A stretch of 58,742 nt of DNA from Massilia yuzhufengensis (GCF_900112225.1 NZ_FOLD01000020.1:1-58742), one strand, 5' to 3'; counted from the first letter of the stretch, positions 37,114 through 45,360 are shown. The notes: generated from the sequence alone by a model not told the origin. Numbers and translations are program-made.

Positions 37114-38454
37114 ATGATCCAGAACCCCCTCGATTTCTTCGCCAAGGCCGGGCGCAGCTCGCCGCAGGCGGCCGCCGCCAACGTGGAGTTCGCGGCCGGC
37201 CACAAGAACATGCTGCAGCTGATCGAGCTGCGCTGGATCGCCGTGATCGGCCAGGTCACGACCATCGCCGCGGCCATCCTCATCTTCGGCATCGAGCTGC
37301 CGCTGGTGCACATGCTGCAGGTGCTGGCCTGCCTGATCGCCTTCAACGTCGCCAGCCACCTGCGCTGGCACGAGCGGCGGCCGGTCTCGAACGGCGAGAT
37401 GTTCATGGCCCTGCTGGTCGATGTCGCCAGCCTCACGGTGCTGCTCTACCTGTCGGGCGGCATCGCCAACCCGTTCGCCTTCCTCTACCTGCTGCAGGTG
37501 ATCCTGTCGGCGGTGCTGCTGGAAACGCTGTGGACCTGGATCATCGTGCTGGTGACCATCGCCTGCATGGCCGGCCTGGCCATGTTCGCGCAGCCGCTGG
37601 CGCTGCCCTTCGACCACGCGCGCGGCATCTCCAGCCTGTACATCCAGGGCCTGCTGGTGTGCTTCGCGCTGGACGCGGCGCTGCTGGTGATGTTCATCTC
37701 GCGCATTTCCGCCACCCTGCGCGACAAGGCCGCCCAGCTCGCGCTGCTGCGCCAGCACGCGGTGGAGGAAGAACACATCGTGCGCATGGGCCTGCTGGCC
37801 TCGGGCGCGGCGCACGAACTGGGCACGCCGCTGGCCACCGTGTCGGTGATCCTGGGCGACTGGAAGCGCATGCCCCAGTTCCGCGGGGACCCCGGCCTGC
37901 TCGAAGAACTCACCGAGATGCAGACCCAGCTCCAGCGCTGCAAGTCGATCGTCAGCGGCATCCTGCTGTCGGCCGGCGAGGCGCGCGGCGAATCGGCGGT
38001 GCGCACGACGGTGCGCAGCTTCCTCGACACCCTGGCGCACGACTGGCAGGCGAGCCGGCCGGTGGCCAGCTTCCAGTACAATAACCGCATCCGCGAAGAC
38101 CGCCCGGTCGCCTCCGATTCCGCGCTCAGGCAGACCATCGACAACCTGCTCGACAACGCCCTGGAAGCCTCGCCCGGCTGGGTCGGGCTGGATTGCTGGA
38201 TCGAAGACGGCGCCCTGCACCTGGTCGTCACCGACCGCGGCCCGGGTTTTGCGCCATCCATGCTGGGCCAGGTCGGCAAGCCCTACCAGTCCACCAAGGC
38301 CGAACCCGGGCATGGCCTGGGCCTGTTCCTGGCCGTGAACGTGGTGCGCAAGCTGGGCGGCTCGGTGGTGCCGGTGAACCTGCCGCAGGGCGGGGCGCAG
38401 GTGGCGCTCACGCTGCCGCTGGCAAGCATTGAACTGGAAGAGGACCGCATTTGA
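37114..38454 (+). CDS. regB: RegB/PrrB-type redox-sensing histidine kinase
   Basis: 446 residues. About six membrane helices (35-200) contain the ubiquinone-site motif GGIANPF (115-121). The dimerisation/phosphorylation box AAHELGTPLATVS holds the phospho-histidine H234. C276 (QLQRCKSIV) corresponds to the redox-active cysteine of RegB in Rhodobacter. ATP-binding motifs DNLLDNALEAS and GHGLGLFLAVNVV follow. The kinase should respond to the redox state of the quinone pool and phosphorylate the regulator encoded next (4-base overlap). Placement directly behind the quinol oxidase genes fits control of respiration. Confidence 0.9.
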   Translation: MIQNPLDFFAKAGRSSPQAAAANVEFAAGHKNMLQLIELRWIAVIGQVTTIAAAILIFGIELPLVHMLQVLACLIAFNVASHLRWHERRPVSNGEMFMALLVDVASLTVLLYLSGGIANPFAFLYLLQVILSAVLLETLWTWIIVLVTIACMAGLAMFAQPLALPFDHARGISSLYIQGLLVCFALDAALLVMFISRISATLRDKAAQLALLRQHAVEEEHIVRMGLLASGAAHELGTPLATVSVILGDWKRMPQFRGDPGLLEELTEMQTQLQRCKSIVSGILLSAGEARGESAVRTTVRSFLDTLAHDWQASRPVASFQYNNRIREDRPVASDSALRQTIDNLLDNALEASPGWVGLDCWIEDGALHLVVTDRGPGFAPSMLGQVGKPYQSTKAEPGHGLGLFLAVNVVRKLGGSVVPVNLPQGGAQVALTLPLASIELEEDRI

Positions 38455-38993
38455 CCACCACTCCCGAGCGCCTGCTGCTCATCATCGAAGACGACGAAGC
38501 GTTTGCGCGCACCCTGAACCGCTCCTTCGAGCGGCGTGGCTACCGGGTGCTGGTCGCGCACAGCCAGGACGAGGCGGCCGCGCTGCTGGCGCAGCACTCG
38601 CCCGGCTACGCCGTGGTCGACCTCAAGCTCAAGGGCAATACCTCCGGGCTGGCCTGCGTCCAGCTGCTGCACGAGCACGACCCGGACATGCTGATCGTCG
38701 TGCTGACCGGCTTCGCCAGCATCGCCACCGCGGTGGAAGCGATCAAGCTCGGCGCCGTGCAGTACCTGGCCAAGCCGTCGAACTCCGACGACATCGAGGC
38801 CGCCTTCGGCCACGTGGCGGGGAATGCCGAGATCGAACTCACGGCGCGCTCCACCTCCATCAAGACCCTCGAATGGGAGCGCATCCACGCGGTGCTGGCC
38901 GAGACCGATTTCAACATCTCGGAAGCCGCGCGCCGCCTCGGCCTGCACCGCCGCACGCTGGCGCGCAAGCTCGAGAAGCAGCGGGTAAAGTAG
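38451..38993 (+). CDS. regA: RegA/PrrA-type response regulator
   Basis: 180 residues. A receiver domain (about 8-120) has the acidic pair ED in IIEDDE, phospho-acceptor D57 (AVVDLKLKG) and the lysine in YLAKPSN. A short linker leads to a Fis-type helix-turn-helix at the C-terminus (TDFNISEAARRLGLHRRTLARKLEK), as in RegA. The start codon is TTG (38451), overlapping the regB stop as TTGA, with GAGGA 6 bases before it. RegA-type regulators control respiration, carbon fixation and nitrogen fixation genes in response to oxygen; here the oxidase operon itself is the obvious target. Confidence 0.92.
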   Translation: MTTTPERLLLIIEDDEAFARTLNRSFERRGYRVLVAHSQDEAAALLAQHSPGYAVVDLKLKGNTSGLACVQLLHEHDPDMLIVVLTGFASIATAVEAIKLGAVQYLAKPSNSDDIEAAFGHVAGNAEIELTARSTSIKTLEWERIHAVLAETDFNISEAARRLGLHRRTLARKLEKQRVK

Positions 38994-39002
38994 GGCGGCC
39001 GC

Positions 39003-39386
39003 ATGCGCGTCGTGCTCGCCGGTCTTGCCATGCTGCTTGCTACCCCTGCCGTGCATGCGGTCGATGCCGCCGCCGGGCGCGCCGCCTTCAAGCGCTGCGC
39101 CAACTGCCACCAGGTGGGCCCAGGCGCGCGCAGCCATTTCGGGCCCCAGCTCAACGGCATCGTCGGGCGCCGTGCTGGATCGGCCCCTGGCTTCGACTAT
39201 TCGCCGGCGATGCGCCGCGCCGGTTTTACCTGGGACGAACAGCGGCTGGCAGCCTTCCTGCGCGACCCCGACGCCGTGGTGCCCGGCAACCGCATGCGCT
39301 TCTGGGGCATGATGAGCGAACGCCAGGTGGGCGAGCTGGTGGCCTACCTGCGCTCGATGCCGGCGCCCGCGCCGACCCCCAAGTGA
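39003..39386 (+). CDS. Class I cytochrome c (periplasmic)
   Basis: 127 residues. A signal peptide (MRVVLAGLAMLLATPAVHA) is followed by one haem-binding motif CANCH (C32, C35, H36) and a likely axial methionine M98 in VVPGNRMRFWGM. The GPQLNGIVGRRAGSAPGFDYSPAMRRAG segment is typical of the c2/c550 family. It would carry electrons in the periplasm. It follows the RegA-type gene by only 9 bases, and its stop overlaps the next start by 4 bases, so it belongs to the respiratory operon, although bo3 oxidases do not use cytochrome c. Confidence 0.9.
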   Translation: MRVVLAGLAMLLATPAVHAVDAAAGRAAFKRCANCHQVGPGARSHFGPQLNGIVGRRAGSAPGFDYSPAMRRAGFTWDEQRLAAFLRDPDAVVPGNRMRFWGMMSERQVGELVAYLRSMPAPAPTPK

Positions 39387-40039
39387 GGGGGACCGTCGTC
39401 GCACTGGCGACGCGCGCGCCGGCATCGGCCCTGCCGCTGCGGGTCCCCACCGTGCAGGCGGTCGCAGGCAGGGGCCTGGACGGCGACCGCCACGCCGACC
39501 CGCATTCGCCGCGCCAGCTGCTGCTGGCAGGCAGCGCCGCCTACGACGATCTGGGCCTGCCGCCGCTGGCCCTGCGCGAGAACCTGCTGGTGGATGTTGA
39601 TACCGTCGGCCTGGAATCCGGCATGCTGCTGGCGGTCGGTCTTGAGGCGGTGCTGCGCCTGTCCTTCCAGTGCGAAGCCTGCGGCGCCCTCGACGCCCGC
39701 CACCCGGGCCTGGCGCGCGCCATCGGCGCCCGGCGCGGGATCTTGGCGCGGGTGGTGCAGGGCGGCGCTATCCGGGAAGGCGATCCGGTGCGCATCCTCG
39801 ACCGGCGCATGGCTCCGATGGCCGAGGACTGGCGCGAGCGCGTGCTCCAGGTGCTGGACGCGGCGCCGCCGGGGATGGTGGTCGACTATGCCACGCTGGC
39901 GCGCCTGGCCGGCATCCAGTCCACTTACTGCCGCGCCTTCCCGCGCTTGCTCGCAAGCCGTGGCTACGCGGGCAGGGCGGTGCCGGCACGGTCCGCGAGC
40001 CCGGCGCCGCGCTGGGCTGGCGCCGGCTTGTGGGACTGA
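39383..40039 (+). CDS. MOSC-domain protein with alkyltransferase-like C-terminal segment
   Basis: 218 residues. About 1-140 is a MOSC domain: GRGLDGDRHADPHSPRQLLL, LRENLLVDVD, LSFQCEACGALD (candidate active-site cysteine C97 or C100) and RRGILARVVQGGAIREGDPV. MOSC domains handle sulfur in molybdenum-cofactor-linked reactions. Residues about 147-200 resemble the DNA-binding part of O6-alkylguanine transferases (WRERVLQVLDAAPPGMVVDYATLARLAG), but the catalytic PCHR motif is absent. The start is GTG at 39383, overlapping the cytochrome c stop (GTGA) with no separate ribosome site. The two-domain reading is inference. Confidence 0.75.
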   Translation: MRGTVVALATRAPASALPLRVPTVQAVAGRGLDGDRHADPHSPRQLLLAGSAAYDDLGLPPLALRENLLVDVDTVGLESGMLLAVGLEAVLRLSFQCEACGALDARHPGLARAIGARRGILARVVQGGAIREGDPVRILDRRMAPMAEDWRERVLQVLDAAPPGMVVDYATLARLAGIQSTYCRAFPRLLASRGYAGRAVPARSASPAPRWAGAGLWD

Positions 40040-40087
40040 ACGACCGCATGCAGTGTGCAGTCTTGTTTCCTTCATTGACCCTTGCTC

Positions 40088-40117
40088 CGTCGCACCGGCG
40101 AAGACCGGTGCCCAATG
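40088..40117. repeat. Single palindromic repeat, second family
   Basis: CGTCGCACCGGCGAAGACCG begins a hairpin (CACCGG/CCGGTG) that continues into TGCCCAATG. It has the same design and orientation as the right copy at 25038-25069. It lies between the convergent MOSC and ZIP genes. A possible decayed partner (AAATTGGG) is at 40168-40175. Confidence 0.5.
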
Positions 40118-40179
40118 TGGTCGCGCAACCCGTCAGTTTGCAACATTGCGTCAGCTGCACGCATGCAAAATTGGGTTCC

Positions 40180-40941
40180 CTAGGCCCCGAGCTTGGTCAA
40201 CGCAAACGCCGCCAGGAACCCGGTCACCGTGATCAAGCCCGCGAAATCGTGCGTCTCCTCGAACGCTTCCGGAATCATGGTATCGACCAGCATCGCCAGC
40301 ACCCCGCCCGCCGCCACTGCCGTCGTCGCCGCCACCACCTGCGGTGAAAAGTGCCGGAACACCGCGTACCCCACCAGCGCGGCGATACCTGAGGCCAGCG
40401 CGATCCCGCCCCAGATCCCGAAGATATAGTGCGGCGAGCGGCCGGCCTGCTTCATCCCGGCCGCGCTGGACAGGCCCTCCGGGATGTTCGACAGGAAGAT
40501 CGCCACTACCGCGGCGATGCTGACGCCTTGCCCGCCCAGCATCGACAGGCCGATCACGATCGACTCCGGGATCCCGTCCAGCAGGGCGCCAATGGCGATC
40601 GCCGTGCCGCTGCCGTCGTTATCCTTGATCGACGGCTGGCGCCCGGAGCGCTTGCGGTGGCGTGCGCCGCGCTGCGACAAGGCCCAGTTGGCGACCGTAT
40701 AGACCAGGGCCCCGCCCAGGAAGCCGGCGGCGGTCGAGGCGAAGCCGCCCGTGTGGAAGGCGTGTTCCATCAGCTCGAACGACAGCGCCGAGATCAGCAC
40801 GCCGCTGCCGAAGGCCATGATGGCGGCGATCAGGCGCTGCGGCACCTTGAACCGGTAACCCACCGCCGCGCCGAGCAGCAGCGCGCCACCGGCCAGCAGT
40901 CCCCACAATCCGGCCTGCAGCCATACCGGCAATCCACCCAT
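40180..40941 (-). CDS. ZIP family metal transporter (ZupT/GufA-like)
   Basis: 253 residues with about eight membrane helices. The signature helices are DGIPESIVIGLSMLGGQG and SNIPEGLSSAAGMKQAG, each with the Asn/Asp-x-Pro-Glu metal site. A basic cytoplasmic loop (SQRGARHRKRSGRQPSIKDNDGSG) separates the two halves. It should move divalent metals. GGGAG lies 5 bases before the ATG at 40941; the open frame continues to 41001 but the added residues are not family-like. It differs clearly from the ZIP protein at 28217-29140, so the two are not recent duplicates. Confidence 0.87.
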   Translation of the reverse strand: MGGLPVWLQAGLWGLLAGGALLLGAAVGYRFKVPQRLIAAIMAFGSGVLISALSFELMEHAFHTGGFASTAAGFLGGALVYTVANWALSQRGARHRKRSGRQPSIKDNDGSGTAIAIGALLDGIPESIVIGLSMLGGQGVSIAAVVAIFLSNIPEGLSSAAGMKQAGRSPHYIFGIWGGIALASGIAALVGYAVFRHFSPQVVAATTAVAAGGVLAMLVDTMIPEAFEETHDFAGLITVTGFLAAFALTKLGA

Positions 40942-41315
40942 GCATGCTCCCGTTACCTGTTGCCGCAATGATAACGCGACATTGCCTGTTACATCGGGCA
41001 CAATTGAGCTTCAGGTATGATCGACGCCGGTTTCCAGGCCAGCGAATCAGCGAGAAGTACATACATGGGGACAAATATGATTGCTTCCGAGTTATTTTTC
41101 GTGCAGTATAGCCGGGTGGCGTCGCCCGGGACCGGTGCGGGGCCCCATCAGCAGTGAGGCGGTTGATCCCGTTTCTTTTCGTCCCCCGCCCCACGGCCGG
41201 GGGGCTTTTTTCGGTGCCGCGGCCCTGCTTGCCGTGGCTGGCGCACCCAGCGCCTGCCGGCCCACCGCCCAGGCAAGAGCGTTTCGCTGTTCCTGCGCGA
41301 CCCACCGGAGGAAAT
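40942..41315. other. Divergent intergenic region with possible leader RNA
   Basis: 374 bases between the ZIP gene and the exported-protein gene. It contains a possible 26-codon open frame (41077-41157, starting MIASELFFVQYSRVASPG) preceded by GGGGA, and a hairpin with T6 at 41188-41211. It therefore probably carries a short transcript or an attenuated leader on the plus strand. I recognise no known riboswitch. Confidence 0.4.
41188..41211 (+). terminator. Rho-independent terminator ahead of the exported-protein operon
   Basis: GCCCC pairs with GGGGC around a short loop and is followed by six T. No annotated plus-strand gene ends here, so it either ends a small RNA/small ORF transcript or acts as an attenuator 105 bases before the TTG start at 41316. 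Confidence 0.6.
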
Positions 41316-42392
41316 TTGAGCACGCTCATTCCCGCAACGACCCTGGCGCCCCGGCGCGTCTTCCGCTGCCGCCCACGGATGGCAATGCTGGCGCTCGCGC
41401 TGTGCGCGACCCTGGCGCCCCAGGCCCATGCGGCGCCACGCAAGCCGGCCCGGCCGGCGCTCCCCGCCGCAGCCGATTTCGAATTCCTCTCGGGCGCCCG
41501 GGCCGGCGCCTGCAGCGCGCCGCTGGCCGCCGGCCTTGCGGCAGTCGGCGCCCCGACGTTGCGCCAGTGCGCATGGAGCCAGCACGTCGAAATGCTCTAC
41601 TGGCAGGAGTTGCCTGAAGCGCCAAGCGCCTGCCTACCCTTGCCGGCGGTGGCCTGGCACCGCCTGGGCGCCGGCGCCGGCGCCGTGCTGCCGCCCTGGG
41701 GCGAGGCCTGGACCGGCCAGTCGATGCTGGTCCAGGCCGACGGCGTGCACCAGGCCGGTTCGGTCTGGCGCCGTCCCGACGGCCGGTGGTCGGCCGTGCT
41801 GTGGCGCTGGCGCCCGTCGGACCGGCTGCCGACCCGTAACTGGCAGGCCGGCCACTGGGGCAAGGTGGCGCAGGCGGTGCGCGCAGTCGATGCCGGCAAT
41901 CCGGCCCAGCCGCGCCCGCCCTTGATGACGGCCTGGCTGGACGCCACCAACGGCAAGCCGCGCATGCTGGGCGCGGACAGCTGGCGCTGGTCCAGCGGAG
42001 CGGCCTGTCTCGACCTGCGCACGGCCAAGCCTGGCCAGGCGCTGGTGCCACTGCCGTTTTCGCGCGACGACGCCCGGCTCGAGCAGCGCAGTGCGATGCA
42101 GGTGCAACTAGCGCGCCGCTACCCGGCCGCGCAGTGGCTGCGTCCCTTCACCCTGATCGAGCCGGCCATTTCGGGCGACCGCACCGGGGCCAAGTTCATC
42201 GCCGTATGGAAGGAGGGCGCCGCGCTGCACGGGCAATTGTGGATCCCGCTGCGCGACGACGGCGGCATCGTGCGGGCCCGCATCTCCAGCGATGTCGCCG
42301 CCGGCGCGGGCGAGGCGGTGCGCCAGCGCGCCGCCCTCATCGAACGCGAGCTCACTGCGCTCGCCCATGCCTGGGAGGCGCGCCATGAATGA
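41316..42392 (+). CDS. Exported protein of unknown function (antiporter/ligase operon)
   Basis: 358 residues. A basic N-region (RRVFRCRPR) and hydrophobic stretch (MAMLALALCATLAPQAHA) form a signal peptide cut near residue 39, so the protein is probably periplasmic. The mature part is Trp-rich with several possible cysteine pairs (GACSAP, RQCAWSQ, SACLPL, AACLDL). No named domain is recognised. The TTG start at 41316 is favoured because GGAGGA immediately precedes it; an ATG at 41379 would leave a minimal signal. It overlaps the antiporter gene by 8 bases, so its job is probably connected with that transporter or the ligase behind it. Confidence 0.6.
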   Translation: MSTLIPATTLAPRRVFRCRPRMAMLALALCATLAPQAHAAPRKPARPALPAAADFEFLSGARAGACSAPLAAGLAAVGAPTLRQCAWSQHVEMLYWQELPEAPSACLPLPAVAWHRLGAGAGAVLPPWGEAWTGQSMLVQADGVHQAGSVWRRPDGRWSAVLWRWRPSDRLPTRNWQAGHWGKVAQAVRAVDAGNPAQPRPPLMTAWLDATNGKPRMLGADSWRWSSGAACLDLRTAKPGQALVPLPFSRDDARLEQRSAMQVQLARRYPAAQWLRPFTLIEPAISGDRTGAKFIAVWKEGAALHGQLWIPLRDDGGIVRARISSDVAAGAGEAVRQRAALIERELTALAHAWEARHE

Positions 42393-43593
42393 AGAACTGA
42401 CGACGCCGCTGTGGCTGCTGTCGCCGCTCGCCGTGCTCGGGGGCGGCCTGATGCTGGCCCTGGTGATCGGCCTCACCCTGCAGCGCTTCAAGGTGCCCAA
42501 GCTGTACGGCGCCGTGATCGCCGGCCTGTTGCTGGGCTCGACCGGGGGCAACCTGATCGACCGGGCCCTGCTGGCCCAGTTCCAGGAACTGCTCAATGCC
42601 GCGGCCGCGCTGGTGCTGTTCGATGTCGGCCGCAAGATGGACCTGGCCTGGCTGCTGCGCAGTGGGCGCCAGGGCGGCAGCCTGCTGCTGGCCACCCTGG
42701 CCCGCTTCGTGGCGGTGGCCATCACCGTGCGCCTGCTCGGCCTGCCATGGGGCGCGGCCATCTTCATCGCCTCGATCCTGATCGCGGTGAACCCGGTGAT
42801 CGTCAACTCGATGGTGGCCGACGAGAACGCCAGCGGCACCAGCACCTTCGCCACCGCCAACATGGTGGGCTTGAGCAGCCTGGTCGCGCTGCTGGTGCTG
42901 GCCGTAACCATGGCCTGGACCCGCAGCCAGGGCCTGGAGGCCGGCGCCGACTTCGGCGGCGAACTGCTGCGCCAGGGCGGCAAGCTGGCGCTGGGCGCGG
43001 GGATCGCGCTGCTGTCCTACGGCCTGTATGCGCTGGCCACGCGCCTGTGCAAGGTGCCGGCCACGATGCGGCCGGGGATGCTGCTGGCCGCGCTGCTGAT
43101 CGACCTTGGCCTGTGCTCGATTTCCTCGTCGAGCGCATTGCTCTCGCTGCTGCTGATGGGCCTGTTGTTGCGCAACGCGGAGCGGCGCGACAACGTGTTC
43201 CAGGCCCAATTGAAGACCGCCCAGGATATCGGCTACGTGCTGCTGTTCCTGATGTCGGCCGCGCTGGTCGACCTTCAGCAGCTGGCCCAGGGCTGGGTGC
43301 TGATGGGGGCGCTGCTGGTGTTCGCGGTGCGCATCGGCGCCACCCGCCTGGCCCTGTGGCCCGCCAGCGCCTGGGAAGAACGCAAGAAGCACGCGATGGC
43401 GCTGTCGATGTGCTCGCTGGTCAGCTATGGGGGCCTGGTGGTCGACACGACGCTGAACGCCTACACCGGCCTGGACCCGGCATCGACCGAACTGATGGGC
43501 GCGCTGCTGGCCCTGAACGTGCTGCTGGCCCCCGGCCTGACCTGGCTCGGCCTGCGCCTGGCCGGCGAGACCTACCGACAAGAAGCGAGGTGA
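42385..43593 (+). CDS. Cation:proton antiporter (CPA2-like)
   Basis: 402 residues with about 11-12 membrane helices and no cytoplasmic RCK/TrkA domain. LVIGLTLQRFKVPKLYGAVIAGLLLGSTGG at the N-terminus and the half-helix region FIASILIAVNPVIVNSMVADENASGT, plus ALVDLQQLAQGWVLMGALLVFAVRIGATRLAL, resemble CPA2-type sodium or potassium/proton exchangers. The carried ion is not evident. GGAGG lies 6 bases before the ATG. The gene overlaps the exported-protein gene by 8 bases and is followed 4 bases later by a YbdK-type ligase gene, forming a tight three-gene operon. Confidence 0.8.
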   Translation: MNEELTTPLWLLSPLAVLGGGLMLALVIGLTLQRFKVPKLYGAVIAGLLLGSTGGNLIDRALLAQFQELLNAAAALVLFDVGRKMDLAWLLRSGRQGGSLLLATLARFVAVAITVRLLGLPWGAAIFIASILIAVNPVIVNSMVADENASGTSTFATANMVGLSSLVALLVLAVTMAWTRSQGLEAGADFGGELLRQGGKLALGAGIALLSYGLYALATRLCKVPATMRPGMLLAALLIDLGLCSISSSSALLSLLLMGLLLRNAERRDNVFQAQLKTAQDIGYVLLFLMSAALVDLQQLAQGWVLMGALLVFAVRIGATRLALWPASAWEERKKHAMALSMCSLVSYGGLVVDTTLNAYTGLDPASTELMGALLALNVLLAPGLTWLGLRLAGETYRQEAR

Positions 43594-43597
43594 GAGC

Positions 43598-44794
43598 ATG
43601 AACGAGATCGCGATGAACGAAGCGGCAAGCCTGGCGCTGGCCCAGGCCCAGGCGGTGGCGGGCCAGGGCCCGGCCTTCCTGCCCGACTTCAAGGATTCCA
43701 CCCTGGGCACCATGGGCATCGAGCTGGAACTGATGGTGCTCGACCGCCTCACCTATGACCTGTTCCCGGCCGCGCCCGACATCCTGCGCGTGCTCGACAA
43801 GCACGACAAGCCGTGGGTGCATACGCCCGAGATCACCACCTCGATGCTGGAAGTGGCGACCTCGATCCTGGAATCCTTTGGCCAAGCCCAGGAGCAGCTC
43901 GAGCACATCCGCAGCACCGTGGGGCGCGCCGCCTTCGAGGTCGGCGCCTCGATCTCCGGCGGCGGCGCCCACCCGTTCCAGCGCTGGAACGAGCAGCGTA
44001 TCTACCCCAAGGAGCGCTACTTCGAATCCGAGCGCAAGTACGGCTACCTGGCCAAGCTGTTCACGGTGTTCGGCATGCACGTGCACATCGGCGCCGGCAG
44101 CGCCGACGAAGCGATCCGCCTGTGCGCCTGGCTGACCCAGCGCGCGCCGCTGTTCGTCGCCCTGTCGGCCAACTCGCCGTGCTGGCAGGGCGAGGTGTCG
44201 GGCTTTTGCAGTTCGCGCAGCAATGTGGTCGGGGCCTTCCCGATGAGCGGGATCCAGCCGCACGAGTTCCGCAGCTGGCAGGATTTCCGCGACTATTTCG
44301 ACCGGCTGGCGGGCTTCGGCATCGTCAACAGCATCAAGGATTTCTATTGGGACGTGCGACCCAAGCCGGAATACGGCACCATCGAACTGCGCGTGCTCGA
44401 CACGCCGCTCAAGCCCGTGTACGCCGCCGCGCTGGCCTGCTATGCGCGCGAACTGTGCCTGGAATTCGCGGCGCAGCCGGGCGCGTGGCCATCCAACGGC
44501 AGCCGCGAGCTGTACACTTGGAACCGCTTCAACGCCGCCCGCGACGGCGTGGATGCGCAGTGGATCGACCCGGAAACCGGCACCTCGCTGCCGGTCGCCG
44601 CGGTGATCCGCGCCGACCTGGAACGCCTGCTCAAGCGTTCCAGCGACCCCGGCTTCGGCAAGGCCTGCGCCGTGATCGAAGACTTGCTGCGCGATGGCGG
44701 CCAGGCCGGCCTGCTGCGCCGGCATCTGGCGGCGGGCGGCGGCATGAACGACCTGGCGCGCGTGGCCAGCGAGATCTTCGAGGAGGGTGCGTAG
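43598..44794 (+). CDS. ybdK: YbdK-type carboxylate-amine ligase (glutamate-cysteine ligase 2 family)
   Basis: 398 residues of the GCS2 family. Diagnostic parts are GTMGIELELMVLDRLTYDLFP, the VHTPEITTSMLEVAT segment, SISGGGAHPFQRWNEQRI, FTVFGMHVHIGAGSADEAIRL, SANSPCWQGEVSGFCSSRSNV and EYGTIELRVLDTP. E. coli YbdK shows weak gamma-glutamylcysteine ligase activity; the natural substrate is unsettled, so an ATP-dependent carboxylate-amine ligation is the safest description. The stop codon TAG coincides with the GTAG head of a REP element. Kef-type antiporters in other bacteria are gated by glutathione adducts, which makes pairing with an antiporter gene notable. Confidence 0.88.
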   Translation: MNEIAMNEAASLALAQAQAVAGQGPAFLPDFKDSTLGTMGIELELMVLDRLTYDLFPAAPDILRVLDKHDKPWVHTPEITTSMLEVATSILESFGQAQEQLEHIRSTVGRAAFEVGASISGGGAHPFQRWNEQRIYPKERYFESERKYGYLAKLFTVFGMHVHIGAGSADEAIRLCAWLTQRAPLFVALSANSPCWQGEVSGFCSSRSNVVGAFPMSGIQPHEFRSWQDFRDYFDRLAGFGIVNSIKDFYWDVRPKPEYGTIELRVLDTPLKPVYAAALACYARELCLEFAAQPGAWPSNGSRELYTWNRFNAARDGVDAQWIDPETGTSLPVAAVIRADLERLLKRSSDPGFGKACAVIEDLLRDGGQAGLLRRHLAAGGGMNDLARVASEIFEEGA

Positions 44795-44825
44795 GGTGGC
44801 CGGCGGTGCCGGCCGCGCGTTCGAA
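44790..44825 (+). repeat. GTAG-type REP sequence (single copy)
   Basis: CGTAGGGTGG, a GCCGGC/GCCGGC hairpin, then CGCGCGTTCGA, the same family as the pair at 7954-8056. The ybdK stop codon lies in its GTAG head. Confidence 0.7.
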
Positions 44826-44921
44826 TCCCGCCGAGCTAGACACGCCATCACGCTGTCGTTACACTGCGTCGGCGTGATTGCTTAGCTATCTCCCTATTCA
44901 ACCAGCCCACAGGCGCCGGCC

Positions 44922-45353
44922 ATGCATGCAGCGACACAGAAGCATCCCGTGATGAAATACGTGCTGGCGATCGTCGCCGGTTTCGTGGTCGGCAGCCTGG
45001 TCAACATGGGCCTGATCAGCCTGGGCGGCGTGCTGATCCCGGCCCCGGCCGGCGCGGATGTGGCCTCGATGGAAGGCTTGCAGGCCTCGATGCACTTGTT
45101 CGAGCCGAAGCATTTCCTGGCGCCCTTCCTGGCGCATGCGCTGGGCACGCTGGTCGGCGCACTGGTCGCGGCGCGGCTGGCCCCGGCCCGCCACCTCTAC
45201 ATGGCGATCAGCGTCGGCCTGCTGTTCCTGGCCGGCGGTGTTGCCAGCATCGCGATGCTGCCGTCGCCGTTGTGGTTCTCGGCGCTCGACCTGGTGTTCG
45301 CTTATCTTCCGATGGCGTGGTTCGGATGGAAATTGTCAGGGCGTCCAGCCTGA
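44922..45353 (+). CDS. Small four-helix membrane protein, function unknown
   Basis: 143 residues from the ATG at 44922; an alternative start at 44952 (MKYVLAIVAGFVVGSLVNMG) would fit a membrane protein equally well. Hydrophobic segments lie at about 12-35, 65-85, 92-112 and 115-135. The segment GGVLIPAPAGADVASMEGLQASMHLFEPKHFLAPFLAHALGTLVGALVAARLA is reminiscent of a widespread bacterial membrane family without known function. No enzymatic motif is visible. The gene lies alone between a REP repeat and the convergent MarR gene, whose stop is 7 bases away. Confidence 0.72.
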   Translation: MHAATQKHPVMKYVLAIVAGFVVGSLVNMGLISLGGVLIPAPAGADVASMEGLQASMHLFEPKHFLAPFLAHALGTLVGALVAARLAPARHLYMAISVGLLFLAGGVASIAMLPSPLWFSALDLVFAYLPMAWFGWKLSGRPA

Positions 45354-45360
45354 CGCCGCC

